From positions 1 through 40,307 of the forward strand of contig CAMYMR010000011.1 of the NCBI GenBank assembly GCA_947259285.1: a stretch of DNA of 40,307 bases. Direction: 5' to 3'. The notes beneath the pieces were generated by a model that saw only the letters and a list, made by a program, of their open reading frames with translations, did not search any database and was not told where the DNA came from. This DNA comes from an uncultured Woeseiaceae bacterium. Lineage in GTDB: Bacteria; Pseudomonadota; Gammaproteobacteria; Steroidobacterales; Woeseiaceae. Every line of letters begins with the position of its first letter. The first letter of the stretch is position 1. Below are positions 32,105 through 40,307 of the stretch, piece by piece. Both the position numbers and the translations under genes were made by a program.

Positions 32105-33080
32105 AGAGGCCCCGGCTTTCCTGGAGATGCTGGAACACGTTTCCAGGGCGGCCAGCCTCTCCAAACCGGTCCTCGTCGTCGGTGAACGTGGCACCGGCAA
32201 GGAGCTGATCGCCTCGCGCCTGCATTTTCTGTCCGACCGCTGGGAACAGCGTGTCGTTAAGGTCAACTGCGCCGCATTGACGGAGTCTATTCTGGAGTCG
32301 GAACTTTTTGGTCATGAGGCCGGCGCATTTACAGGCGCGGCGAAGACGCATATCGGACACTTCGAGCGCGCAGACGGGGGCACGCTGATCCTGGACGAAC
32401 TGGCGACTATTTCCCTGCGTATGCAGGAGAAGATCTTGAGGACGATCGAGTACGGCGAGGTCAGTCGGGTTGGTGGAAGTGACACCCTTCAGGTAGACGT
32501 CCGAATTGTCGGATCGACCAACGCCGACCTGCAGCGCCTCGCTGCCGAAGGTCGGTTCCGAAAAGACCTGCTTGACCGACTGGCCTTCGACGTCATCACC
32601 GTTCCGCCGCTGCGTGAACGTGTGGAGGACATATTGCCGCTCGCCAACGCGTTCGCGATTCATATGGCCAGCGAATTGAAGTGGAGCTACTTTCCGGGTT
32701 TCAGCCCGCGGGCGTCGTCGATGTTGCTACGCAACCCGTGGCCGGGGAACGTACGAGAACTGAAGAATACGATCGAGAGAACGGTATACCGCTCAACCGA
32801 TCCGGAGCAGCCGATTAGCAAGATCGCTTTGGACCCGTTCGATTCGCCGTTCAGAATGGCTGGCAATACGCCTGAAAAAAGAAAGCCGGATACAAAGCCG
32901 CGCACGCCGCTGTTGCCCACCGACTTGAAACAACGGCTTCAGGATACTGAGAAAGAGTTACTGCAGGCAGCCCTCGACAAAGCGCGCTTCAACCAGCGGC
33001 TGGCAGCCGACATGTTGGGGCTGAGCTATCATCAACTGCGCGGAAAGCTGCGTAAGTTCAGTATCCGCGGTAAACCCTGA
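32070..33080 (+). CDS. pspF: PspF, sigma-54-dependent activator of the psp operon
   Basis: 336 residues. No N-terminal receiver domain; it begins directly with the AAA+ region, as PspF does (PIIGEAPAFLEMLEHVS). Walker A GERGTGKE at 38-45, the sigma-54-contact loop GAFTGA at 85-90, Walker B TLILDE at 105-110, then PWPGNVRELKNTIERTVYR and a C-terminal Fis-type helix-turn-helix (FNQRLAADMLGLSYHQLRGKLRKF). PspA should inhibit it by direct binding, so no phosphorylation is needed. ATG 32070 has no visible Shine-Dalgarno and overlaps a candidate PspF dyad, which suggests tight autocontrol. Confidence 0.94.
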   Translation: MPSSAESQPIIGEAPAFLEMLEHVSRAASLSKPVLVVGERGTGKELIASRLHFLSDRWEQRVVKVNCAALTESILESELFGHEAGAFTGAAKTHIGHFERADGGTLILDELATISLRMQEKILRTIEYGEVSRVGGSDTLQVDVRIVGSTNADLQRLAAEGRFRKDLLDRLAFDVITVPPLRERVEDILPLANAFAIHMASELKWSYFPGFSPRASSMLLRNPWPGNVRELKNTIERTVYRSTDPEQPISKIALDPFDSPFRMAGNTPEKRKPDTKPRTPLLPTDLKQRLQDTEKELLQAALDKARFNQRLAADMLGLSYHQLRGKLRKFSIRGKP

Positions 33081-33100
33081 AACATCAGGGAAGATTCCCG

Positions 33101-34021
33101 TTACTGGCTCTCGTCACGGTACCGGCGGACATAGATCGCGGCGGTCACGAAGAGACCGCAGACGAGCAGTCCACCCCACATCGAGGGACTCGTCAGGAAC
33201 TGCACCACGTCGAGATGACCCAGCAGGCTGATGTTGTCGATACCCGAGTGCCAGTGCTCCTCCTCGAAAAATGTTTCGAAGTCCAGCGTACGAAACAGCG
33301 GCATATCGTCACCGCGGTCAAAAACGGCGGTCGCGAAGAACCGGGTTCTCAAGAAGATCCATTCGAGCAGTGGAATCAGGACCAGCGGCATGAAAGCCAT
33401 CAGCAATGGCGCACGCTTGGTCCAGGCAGAGACGAACAAGAACCAGCCAATAAATGGTGACATCCAGATACCGGACGCCAGCACGACGATGAACGCCGCC
33501 ACCCAGTTGTCGAAAAACGGCACCGAACCCCAGATCAGAAGACCCGCATCGCCGCCCTTCATGGACACCCAGATGCTGGTGATAACCAGATTGACAATGT
33601 GTGTCGCGATGATGCCGAGCACGGCCACGACCGGAATGACGACGACGGCGGTAACAAGCTTCGAGAGCACGGTCTCGGCATCGGTGATTGGCATCGATCG
33701 CCAGAAAAGAATGCTCTTGTCTTTGCGTTCACCGTATAGCGAGTCAAGGCAATAAAACACCGTCAGAATGGCGAGGGCGACCAGAAACAGCCAGGATGTG
33801 CCCACGAAAAATGCGGTTAATGCGGCCCTGCGTTCACCTTCGCCGGCAATATTGGAAGCGCCAAAGATCGCCATATCCAGTTCTTTCGCAAAGCCGGAAG
33901 CGAAGACCAGCATTGCCAGAACGCTAAGGGTTACGATGCTTGCGATCGCCAGTGGCGTGACGTAGATCGAGCGGTGCTCCCATATCTCGCGCTCGATCAG
34001 TGCCAGTTGATTGCCAATCAT
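33101..34021 (-). CDS. ABC transporter permease
   Basis: 306 residues with about six membrane helices (ITPLAIASIVTLSVLAMLVFA, FVGTSWLFLVALAILTVFYCLD, VVVIPVVAVLGIIATHIV, FIVVLASGIWMSPFIGWFLFV, LMAFMPLVLIPLLEWIF, GGLLVCGLFVTAAIYV) and no solute-binding domain, as in ABC-2-type exporters. DSLYGERKDKSILFWRSMPI is the coupling-loop pattern of this group. It overlaps the ATPase gene by 4 bases (ATGA) and forms the transporter with it. Substrate unknown. Last gene of the GntR-controlled operon. Confidence 0.85.
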   Translation of the reverse strand: MIGNQLALIEREIWEHRSIYVTPLAIASIVTLSVLAMLVFASGFAKELDMAIFGASNIAGEGERRAALTAFFVGTSWLFLVALAILTVFYCLDSLYGERKDKSILFWRSMPITDAETVLSKLVTAVVVIPVVAVLGIIATHIVNLVITSIWVSMKGGDAGLLIWGSVPFFDNWVAAFIVVLASGIWMSPFIGWFLFVSAWTKRAPLLMAFMPLVLIPLLEWIFLRTRFFATAVFDRGDDMPLFRTLDFETFFEEEHWHSGIDNISLLGHLDVVQFLTSPSMWGGLLVCGLFVTAAIYVRRYRDESQ

Positions 34022-34875
34022 TTCCGCGTTCCTTTTACTTTTGCAACGAACAGATCGGCCACCGACGGCGTGCGCATTTCGCCCAGACCCTCGAGATTCT
34101 CCCGGCTGACGCCCTCGAACAACAGAACCGACTTACCGAACATCTCGTGCTCCGCGATGGGGCCGAGCCCCTTTGCCTTGATCGCGTTCTCCCCGGAGGT
34201 CAATAGCTCGACATAGGATTCGGCCAGCGACTCCATCGGTTTGTCGAGCAGAATCCTGCCATCATTGATAAACATGATGTCCGTCAGAAGGTTTTCGATT
34301 TCTTCGACCTGATGCGTAGTGATCAGGATGGTACGTTTTTCGTCGAAGTAGTCATTCAGCAGATTGCCGTAGAACTCCTTGCGGAAAATGATATCCAGTC
34401 CCAGAGTGGGTTCGTCCAGTACCAGCAGCTTGGCATCGATCGACATGATGATGGACAGGTGCAACTGCGTCACCATGCCCTTGGACAACTCACGCACTTT
34501 TGCATCCGACCTGACCTTGGTCTGACGAAGAAAGCCCTCGGCATGTTTTCGCGAGAAGTTGGGATGTACGGCCTCGACAAAGTCGAGTAGCTGCGTGACG
34601 CGTATCCAGCGTGGCAGCACCGCGACATCGGCGATAAAGCAAATGTTCCTCAGGAGTTCCTTACGCTGCCTGAACGGATCGAGACCCAGTACCGACAACT
34701 CGCCGTCGCAGTCCGTCAGTCCCAGCACCGCTTTTAACAGCGTGGTCTTTCCCGCACCATTTGGACCGATCAACCCGAGGATCTTGCCCTGCTCTATTTC
34801 GAAGCTGACATCGTCAACGGCGCGGACCTCGCCGAAGTGCTTTGAAACCCCGCGGGCGGTGACCAGGCTAGTCAT
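34018..34875 (-). CDS. ABC transporter ATP-binding protein
   Basis: 285 residues with Walker A GPNGAGKTTLL near 37-47, a signature loop LSKGMVTQLHLS (in place of LSGGQ), Walker B LLVLDEPTLGLD, and the H-loop ITTHQVEEIE. This is the bacitracin/lantibiotic-exporter-like branch often paired with YtrA-type regulators. The first two ligand-sensing genes, regulator and ATPase, overlap: the ATG at 34875 precedes the end of the GntR gene, with AGGAG 6 nt upstream. Confidence 0.93.
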   Translation of the reverse strand: MTSLVTARGVSKHFGEVRAVDDVSFEIEQGKILGLIGPNGAGKTTLLKAVLGLTDCDGELSVLGLDPFRQRKELLRNICFIADVAVLPRWIRVTQLLDFVEAVHPNFSRKHAEGFLRQTKVRSDAKVRELSKGMVTQLHLSIIMSIDAKLLVLDEPTLGLDIIFRKEFYGNLLNDYFDEKRTILITTHQVEEIENLLTDIMFINDGRILLDKPMESLAESYVELLTSGENAIKAKGLGPIAEHEMFGKSVLLFEGVSRENLEGLGEMRTPSVADLFVAKVKGTRK

Positions 34876-35251
34876 TCTTCGCTCCTGAATCGTTTTTCGA
34901 TTTTTCGCTATCTAGCAAGTGGTTTGCATCCAGGCCAAGGCGGTCGATCGTCGCCAGCACCTTCGGCCATTCCTTGTCCAGAAAGCGCTGTCGCTCGGCT
35001 TTCAGCAGATTGTCGCGTGCGCCGCTGTTTACAAACATGCCGCGGCCTCGCTTTTTCTCAACGAGCCCTTCGTCCACGAGTTCCTGGTAACCCTTGAGTA
35101 CGGTGAGCGGATTGAGTCGGTACTCCGCCGCAACATTGCGAACCGACGGCAACGCGTCGCCGTCGGCGAGAACGCCCTCTAGGATCATTGCCACGACGCG
35201 ATCGCGCAGCTGCCGATAAATCGGCTGATCTTCATCCCATTTCGGATCCAT
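34868..35251 (-). CDS. GntR-family regulator, YtrA subfamily
   Basis: 127 residues with an N-terminal winged helix-turn-helix (PIYRQLRDRVVAMILEGVL, then LPSVRNVAAEYRLNPLTVLKGYQELVDEGLVEKKRGRGMFV) and only a short C-terminal helical tail, the hallmark of YtrA-type GntR proteins. These usually repress their own operon, which encodes an ABC transporter, and respond to wall-active compounds. Here the operon is the same: regulator, ATPase and permease, plus a small secreted protein first. The inverted repeat at 35655-35676 is the likely operator. Confidence 0.92.
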   Translation of the reverse strand: MDPKWDEDQPIYRQLRDRVVAMILEGVLADGDALPSVRNVAAEYRLNPLTVLKGYQELVDEGLVEKKRGRGMFVNSGARDNLLKAERQRFLDKEWPKVLATIDRLGLDANHLLDSEKSKNDSGAKND

Positions 35252-35342
35252 TACTTGTCGGTCCCTGGCTTAAGCTGTGCGCCTGTTGGTTCGGAAAGAT
35301 GCGGGCTTTTGGCGCTCACCGGTACCGAATCCCGCCGCAACT

Positions 35343-35606
35343 CTACTTGAAGATGAAACGAAGATTGCCGAACCCGGACACCGGGTCGACCGTGATTGTG
35401 AGTGGCCGACCGACAAAGTGCGCCTTGATGGTTGTCTTTAACGGCCTATTTACTTGATTCAGGTCCTGGTTCTGCTCGACTACAGGTCCGGGTCGAGCCT
35501 GGTCCGAGTGCCTCGCATCCGCCTGGCTTGTGACCAGCGCCACAACCAGCAGCAGCATGACACTGAGGCTGACAATTGCGCCTGAACGTTTTACTGGCTT
35601 CAACAT
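35343..35606 (-). CDS. Small secreted protein at the head of the GntR/ABC operon
   Basis: 87 residues. Signal peptide (SGAIVSLSVMLLLVVALVTSQADA), then a basic, Gln/Asn-rich mature part (RHSDQARPGPVVEQNQDLNQVN) with a short C-terminal domain TIKAHFVGRPLTITVDPVSGFG. ATG 35606 has GGAG 7 nt upstream. It is 91 bp before the GntR gene on the same strand, with no terminator between, so it is probably co-transcribed. No known family recognised; a link to envelope stress is inferred from context. Confidence 0.65.
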   Translation of the reverse strand: MLKPVKRSGAIVSLSVMLLLVVALVTSQADARHSDQARPGPVVEQNQDLNQVNRPLKTTIKAHFVGRPLTITVDPVSGFGNLRFIFK

Positions 35607-35654
35607 CTTGCGTCTCCGGGGCTGTTCCTGACCCCAAAAGGTCTAAGTGAATTG

Positions 35655-35676
35655 GTGTTATAGTCAACTATAACAC
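35655..35676 (-). promoter_or_regulatory. Perfect inverted repeat operator over a promoter
   Basis: GTGTTATAGT and ACTATAACAC are exact complements with a 2-bp spacer (CA). Read on the minus strand, a -10-like TATAGT lies within the repeat, 16 bp after a -35-like TTGCAA. A repressor bound here would block the small secreted protein / GntR / ABC operon; the YtrA-type GntR protein of the operon is the obvious candidate. It also faces the divergent ECF sigma gene, 90 bp away. Confidence 0.7.
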
Positions 35677-35765
35677 TAAGATTTCATTTTGCAACCTTTT
35701 TCGCGTTTTGGCAACCCTGGACTGAGAGGCGCAGCGTTTATACAGGGTCTGGAGACGAGGATTCT

Positions 35766-36398
35766 ATGGCAGCAAGCGCGGAATCGGTGGTAAGGCCGGC
35801 GGAGGCACTTTTCACGGGCAAGGCGCTCGCCTATGCTCCGGCCATGGGGCATAGACCCGACGACAGTGCGCTGATGCTGCGCTACCAGGATGGCGACATG
35901 GCGGCGTTCGAGACCCTCTATCGGCGACACAACGACCCGTTGTACCGGTACTTGCTGCGTCTGTGCCGAAATCGGGATACCGCCGAAGACCTGTTTCAGG
36001 ATGTCTGGGGCAAGATCGTCAAGGCTCGGACATCCTACCGGCCGACAGCCAAGTTTACGACCTTCTTGTACCGGGTCGCGCACAACTGCTTCATCGACCA
36101 TGTGAGGCGAAACAAACGCCATGTCGGCGGCGGCGGACTGGATGTTGACCTGCAGCCGCATCCCGGCGAATCACTCGAGACCACCACGGAGCGCAGTAAA
36201 GCCAGGCAGCGGCTCGCGACTGCGCTCCTTGCATTGCCCGATGAACAGCGCGACGTTTTCCTGCTGCATGAAGAAGCGAGTTTGAGCCTTGACGAAATCG
36301 CCTCTGTTACCGGCTGCAACCGCGAAACCGCGAAAAGTCGGCTGCGCTATGCCAGGAAGAAGCTGCTGGCTGCGATTGACGAGAGTCCGGAGCGATAA
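35766..36398 (+). CDS. Second ECF-type sigma factor
   Basis: 210 residues. Region 2 (about 45-110: AFETLYRRHNDPLYRYLLRLC, AEDLFQDVWGKIVKA, FTTFLYRVAHNCFIDHVRRN) and region 4 (about 150-205: LLALPDEQRDVFLLHEEASLSLDEIASVTG, then NRETAKSRLRYARKKL). A Gly-rich linker (VGGGGLDVDLQP) separates them. ATG 35766 has GAGG 5 nt upstream; an internal ATG at 35844 would remove a non-conserved 26-residue N-terminus. Its stop shares one base with the next gene (TAATG), the pattern of a sigma/anti-sigma pair. The signal is unknown. Confidence 0.9.
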   Translation: MAASAESVVRPAEALFTGKALAYAPAMGHRPDDSALMLRYQDGDMAAFETLYRRHNDPLYRYLLRLCRNRDTAEDLFQDVWGKIVKARTSYRPTAKFTTFLYRVAHNCFIDHVRRNKRHVGGGGLDVDLQPHPGESLETTTERSKARQRLATALLALPDEQRDVFLLHEEASLSLDEIASVTGCNRETAKSRLRYARKKLLAAIDESPER

Positions 36399-37261
36399 TG
36401 AGTAGCGAAAGAGACCCTGGGAGCGAAGACCGGCTGGCGGACGCCTATCGAGCACTGGCCGAAGAGCGCGCGCCGGATTATCTGAATGAAAAGGTGCTGC
36501 GACTAGCGGCGGGCACCCGCACACGGTATTCCCGTGCCCGGGCTTGGATGCGTCCGGCCGCCTGGGCGACGGTGATCGGCCTCAGTCTCGCGATCGTCCT
36601 TGATATGACCCGCCTCCCCCAGGTTGGTCCGGATTCGATCGGAATTTCGCTACCGGACACTGGCAAAACCGGCGATCAGCAGCCGGAAGCGAGCGACGCG
36701 GTAAACGACACCCCTGCGGCCGAAGCCGAAGCGATCGTTTCACCGTCCGCTTCGCCGGCCGACAAGAGGATGGACGCCAGTCAGATCCAGCCTGCGAGTT
36801 CCGCGAGCAGTGGTCCCGCACGCCGTTCAAATGGAGATTTCGTGCCAAAGGACATGACAATTCTGCGCGATGCAGAAGAGATGGCGCGTACCCAGGCAGG
36901 TTCCGATCAGGGTCCGATACTGCCAGGCGCAGAGCTTGACGAAGCGCCCGTCAATGGCGACCTGCAGGAAGAAATGGAGGCCGGCGTGACGGCCGGGCGG
37001 GCTGTCATGATCGAAAATGTCCAGGCCGACGGAGATCAGGCTGAAGACTCGGCCGCTGCAGCATCGTTCGCGACGAGGGCTCTGACAGAGCCGCCTGCGT
37101 CTGCCCGATACTGTGCCGAATCGCTACGCGAGGAACCTGAGTCCTGGATCGCTTGTATTCGGCAGCTCGAGAAAAACGGCCAGGATGCTGAAGCCCGCGA
37201 CGAGTACGAGCAGTTTCGCCAGGTATTCCCCGATTTTGACGCTCAGGATGCGGATAAGTAG
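36398..37261 (+). CDS. Putative membrane-anchored anti-sigma factor
   Basis: 287 residues. The N-terminal ~47 residues are cytosolic and acidic-basic (DRLADAYRALAEERAPDYLNEKVLRLA). They are followed by one membrane helix (AWATVIGLSLAIVLDM, about 55-70), then a long, low-complexity, Ala/Asp/Glu-rich periplasmic linker and a C-terminal helical domain with a Cys pair (YCAESLREEPESWIACIRQLEKNG). One-base overlap with the sigma gene supports an anti-sigma or sigma-modulating role. No zinc-binding motif is visible. The tail ends with DEYEQFRQVFPDF, a TPR-like or peptide-binding helix pattern. Confidence 0.7.
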   Translation: MSSERDPGSEDRLADAYRALAEERAPDYLNEKVLRLAAGTRTRYSRARAWMRPAAWATVIGLSLAIVLDMTRLPQVGPDSIGISLPDTGKTGDQQPEASDAVNDTPAAEAEAIVSPSASPADKRMDASQIQPASSASSGPARRSNGDFVPKDMTILRDAEEMARTQAGSDQGPILPGAELDEAPVNGDLQEEMEAGVTAGRAVMIENVQADGDQAEDSAAAASFATRALTEPPASARYCAESLREEPESWIACIRQLEKNGQDAEARDEYEQFRQVFPDFDAQDADK

Positions 37262-37264
37262 TTA

Positions 37265-37306
37265 ACACCGGTGTCTGGCGGCGCAGCCGATGGTAGAATC
37301 GCCGCC
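37265..37306 (+). promoter_or_regulatory. Region upstream of mdh with palindrome and -10-like box
   Basis: ACACCGGTGT (37265-37274) is a perfect 10-bp palindrome. Just after it, GGCGGCG (37277-37283) and CGCCGCC (37300-37306) form a 7-bp stem around TAGAAT (37294-37299), a good -10 match without a clear -35. It fits a promoter for mdh, 42 bp before its start, and possibly an attenuating hairpin. Confidence 0.35.
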
Positions 37307-37340
37307 GCAAGTCGCTGCATCACAACCCAGGAATCCGACA

Positions 37341-38318
37341 ATGAAATCACCCGTTCGCGTCACCATTACTGGTGCTGCTGGTCAGATTGGCTATCAGCTT
37401 GCCTTCCGAATTGCATCCGGACAGATGCTTGGTAATGACCAGCCAATAATGTTGCAGCTCCTTGAGATTCCACCGGCATTACCGGCACTCGAGGGCGTCG
37501 TCATGGAGCTAAATGATTGCGCGTTCCCCACGCTGGCCGGCATCGTCGCGACCGATGACGCAGACACTGCATTCGCCGACAGCGATTACGCGCTGCTCGT
37601 CGGCGCCAGGCCGCGGGGTCCTGGCATGGAACGCAAGGATTTGCTGCAGGCCAATGCAGCCATCTTCTCGGTGCAGGGCAAGGCGATAAACGATCACGCA
37701 AGCAGTGACATCAGGGTGCTGGTAGTCGGTAACCCGGCCAACACCAATGCATTAATCGCCAGCAGCAACGCGCCCAATGTCGACCCGCGCAACTTCACCG
37801 CCATGACTCGCCTGGATCACAACCGGGCGAAGGCGCAGCTGGCGGCCAGGACGGACAGCCACGTCAACGATATCAGGCGCATGACAATCTGGGGCAATCA
37901 CTCGGCAACTCAGTACCCGGACGTCAATCACGCTACCGTGGGCGACAAATCCGCAACAGGGCTGATTGATCAATCGTGGCTGGCCGACGAGTTTATCCCC
38001 GTCGTGCAACAACGTGGCGCAGCCATAATCGCGGCGAGAGGCGCCTCATCGGCCGCCTCTGCTGCGTCTGCGGCCATAGACCATGTGCATGACTGGGCGC
38101 TTGGCACTCCCGATGATGATTGGGTCAGCATGGCCATTCCGGCCGATGGCAGCTACGGCATAGAACCGGGGATCGTCTATTCCTATCCGGTCCGCTGTCA
38201 GGGCGGCCAGTACGAAATCGTCCAGGGGCTCTCGATTGACGACTTCAGCCGCGAGCGCATGAGCCTGACCGAGGCCGAACTCCGCGAGGAGCGTGCCGCG
38301 ATCGAGGAACTTTTGTAG
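37341..38318 (+). CDS. mdh: Malate dehydrogenase
   Basis: 325 residues, the length of the cytosolic-type bacterial MDH. Seen: the NAD-binding [19 protein letters not shown] at the N-terminus, [20 protein letters not shown], the substrate-loop arginines in [28 protein letters not shown], the catalytic pair in [13 protein letters not shown] and [11 protein letters not shown]. It interconverts malate and oxaloacetate in the TCA cycle. I chose ATG 37341, with AGGA 8 nt upstream, over an ATG 17 codons earlier that would add a non-conserved extension. It is a single gene after the sigma/anti-sigma pair. Confidence 0.94.
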   Translation: MKSPVRVTITGAAGQIGYQLAFRIASGQMLGNDQPIMLQLLEIPPALPALEGVVMELNDCAFPTLAGIVATDDADTAFADSDYALLVGARPRGPGMERKDLLQANAAIFSVQGKAINDHASSDIRVLVVGNPANTNALIASSNAPNVDPRNFTAMTRLDHNRAKAQLAARTDSHVNDIRRMTIWGNHSATQYPDVNHATVGDKSATGLIDQSWLADEFIPVVQQRGAAIIAARGASSAASAASAAIDHVHDWALGTPDDDWVSMAIPADGSYGIEPGIVYSYPVRCQGGQYEIVQGLSIDDFSRERMSLTEAELREERAAIEELL

Positions 38319-38380
38319 AGTACTGATAGGCGGCGCTTGCCGGTGACGCCTTTCGATTTGGCCCTTGCGAGGTAAACGAT

Positions 38381-40307
38381 TTGTCTGGTTTTCTTGTTAG
38401 CTTGTTTTGGCTGCTGCTGTTCGTTGGCGGCGGAATTTATCTCGCGTACCAGCGCATCGATCTGCGCACATCCACAATCGCGACAGGTATCGCTCTGCTC
38501 GCGTACTGGATCTTCGGTGACGGATATGTGCTGTGGAAGATCGCCCTGACGCTGCTATTCGGGATAATGGTTATTCCAAATCTGATCGAAGTCAGGCGCG
38601 AGAAGATCACCCGACCCCTGCTGGCAATCTATCGCAAGATGCTGCCGTCGATGTCGAATACCGAGCGTGAGGCGCTGGAAGCGGGCAATGTCTGGTGGGA
38701 CGGCGAGCTGTTTTCCGGCATGCCGGAGTGGGATCGGCTCATGTCGCACCCGGCGCCGAAGCTTTCGGATGAGGAGCAGGCTTTCATTGACGGTCCCTGT
38801 GAAGAGCTGTGCAGCATGCTCGACGACTGGGAAATCTCACACGAGCTGGCCGACATGCCAAAGCGCGTCTGGGACTACATCATCGAGAAGCGTTTCTTCG
38901 CAATGATTATTCCCAAACAGTACGGCGGCCTCGAATTCTCGGCTTACGCCAATTCCTGTGTACTTCGAAAAATTGCGAGCCGCAATGCGACGGCAGGTTC
39001 GACAATTGGCGTTCCCAATTCGCTCGGTCCTGCCGAACTGTTGCTGCATTACGGTACCGATGAGCAGAAGCAAAGGTACCTGCCCGGCCTCGCCGCGGGT
39101 ACCGAGATTCCGTGTTTCGCGTTGACGTCACCGCATGCGGGCTCAGATGCCGCCTCCCTGATCGACAGCGGCGTTGTCTGCAAGGGCGAGTGGCAAGGCA
39201 AGCAGATCACGGGCATTCGCCTGAATTGGGACAAGCGCTACATCACGCTGGCGCCGATCGCGACCGTACTCGGGCTCGCATTCAAAATGTACGACCCTGA
39301 TCACCTGATCGGTGACAAGGACGAGTATGGCATTACGGCCGCGCTTATCCCAACCGACACGGAAGGGGTCGAGGTGGGCCGCCGCCACTACCCGCTCACG
39401 ATTCCGTTCCAGAACGGTCCGACGAAGGGCAAAGACGTGTTCCTGCCGCTCGACTGCATCATCGGCGGTCCCGAAATGGCCGGTAAGGGCTGGAAGATGC
39501 TCGTCGAACTGTTGTCGGTCGGGCGCGCAATATCGCTACCTTCGGCAGGCGCTGGCGGTGGCCAGGCCGGTAGCTACGCGACGGGCGCTTACGCAGTTAT
39601 TCGCAAGCAGTTCAACACGTCGATCGCGAACTTCGAGGGTGTCGGCGAAGCGCTGACACGCATCGCGGGTAACACTTACATAATGAATGCGGCCTTGTCG
39701 GTCACGGCGGGCGCGATCGATCAGGGCGAAAAGCCGGCCGTTCCGTCGGCAATTCTGAAGTACCACTGCACGGAACTCGGCCGTAAAGTTGCGAACGACG
39801 CGATGGACGTACACGGCGGTAAAGGCGTCATGATGGGGCCAAACAATTACCTTGCCCGCCCCTTACATGGCAACCCCGATCGCGATTACGGTAGAAGGCG
39901 CAAATATCCTGACGCGCAGCCTGATCATCTACGGACAGGGGGCAATTCGTTGCCACCCGTTTGTGCTCAGGGAGTGGCAAGCGGCTACCGACGAAGATGA
40001 AGATCGCGCCCTCATCGAGTTCGACGACGCGCTATTCGGTCACATTGGATACGCGATCAGCAACATGGCGCGCTCATTCTTCCTGGCCTTGACGCACGCC
40101 AAGTTCAGTCGCGTGCCGCTGAACACGCCGACGCGCCGTTACTATCAAAACATAAACCGTTACAGTGCCGCGTTCGCGCTTGCATCCGACTTTGCAATGC
40201 TGACGCTTGGCGGCTCGCTAAAAAAACGCGAATTATTGTCGGCACGCCTCGGCGACATTTTGAGTTCAATGTACCTCGCGTCCAATGTGCTTAAACATTT
40301 TGAGAAT
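38381..40307 (+). CDS. fadE: Acyl-CoA dehydrogenase FadE, frameshifted and 3' incomplete
   Basis: Two N-terminal membrane helices ([19 protein letters not shown] and the stretch around 33-67) are followed by the acyl-CoA dehydrogenase domain: [69 protein letters not shown]. This is the long inner-membrane FadE type (E. coli about 814 residues), the first step of beta-oxidation. After LARP the frame is lost: one extra C in the CCCC run at 39859-39862 gives a false tail stopping at 40000. In the other frame the family sequence continues ([20 protein letters not shown]..., [21 protein letters not shown]) to the window edge. TTG start 38381 with GAGG upstream. Confidence 0.9.

Noticed and set aside
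1-40307. CRISPR arrays, insertion sequences, prophage or integron features
   Set aside because: No direct-repeat/spacer arrays, transposase, integrase or att-like repeats were seen.

Overview
The window looks like chromosomal DNA of a gammaproteobacterium, probably an aerobic environmental lineage of moderately high G+C content. The evidence is a gamma-type glutamate-cysteine ligase (gshA), a long biosynthetic threonine deaminase with two ACT domains, a membrane-anchored FadE-type acyl-CoA dehydrogenase, a divergent pspF / psp stress locus with a sigma-54 promoter, a cytosolic-type malate dehydrogenase, and a LexA box of the enterobacterial CTG-N10-CAG form. The exact family is inference; Woeseia-like or Steroidobacter-like relatives would fit. 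I see no phage, transposon, integron, CRISPR array, rRNA or tRNA.

Layout. 1-1.4 kb: the 5' part of an exported protein gene, the remains of an MscS-type channel gene, and a TerB-like gene. 1.59-1.79 kb: a compact unit with promoter, near-perfect Shine-Dalgarno, 26-codon ORF and terminator. 1.8-4.6 kb: an aminotransferase-V (cysteine desulfurase-like) gene with a small partner, then a membrane protein / ECF sigma / putative anti-sigma operon. 4.9-10.8 kb: a Tat-type NAD epimerase, then a three-gene 2-oxoacid:ferredoxin oxidoreductase cluster (beta, fused gamma-alpha, and a GltD-like flavoprotein with ferredoxin domains). 10.85-14.3 kb: dihydroorotase diverging from ilvA, then a doubtful small secreted protein. 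14.3-17.4 kb: a UvrD-like helicase with a LexA box directly upstream, and an alpha/beta hydrolase. 17.5-22.4 kb: an SLC13-type permease with four RCK_C-like modules, a ferredoxin-reductase-type flavoprotein, and two tandem membrane-anchored proteins that are diverged paralogues. 22.6-25.9 kb: a sulfotransferase-like / class IV aminotransferase pair, abutting convergent gshA with no gap. 26-30.1 kb: a DUF2845-type secreted protein, a bactofilin, a HAMP-PAS-GGDEF-EAL protein and a small secreted protein.

30.2-33.1 kb is the phage-shock (envelope stress) locus: pspA, an extra PspC-domain protein, pspC and pspB on the minus strand behind a GG-N10-GC sigma-54 promoter, with pspF diverging. 33.1-35.7 kb is a small secreted protein / YtrA-type GntR regulator / ABC ATPase / ABC permease operon behind a perfect 10-bp inverted repeat that overlaps its likely promoter. 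35.8-37.3 kb is a second ECF sigma factor with a membrane-anchored putative anti-sigma protein. The window ends with mdh and a fadE gene that carries a one-base frameshift in a CCCC run and runs off the edge.

The main themes are envelope stress and signalling (two ECF sigma modules, Psp, a regulated ABC operon, c-di-GMP turnover), central metabolism (2-oxoacid oxidation, malate, fatty acid oxidation, isoleucine and pyrimidine synthesis, glutathione) and SOS-linked repair. I found no single obviously new multigene system. The best candidates for undescribed biology are the 26-codon unit at 1.6 kb, the tandem paralogous membrane proteins at 21-22.4 kb, the sulfotransferase / aminotransferase pair and the extended Psp locus.
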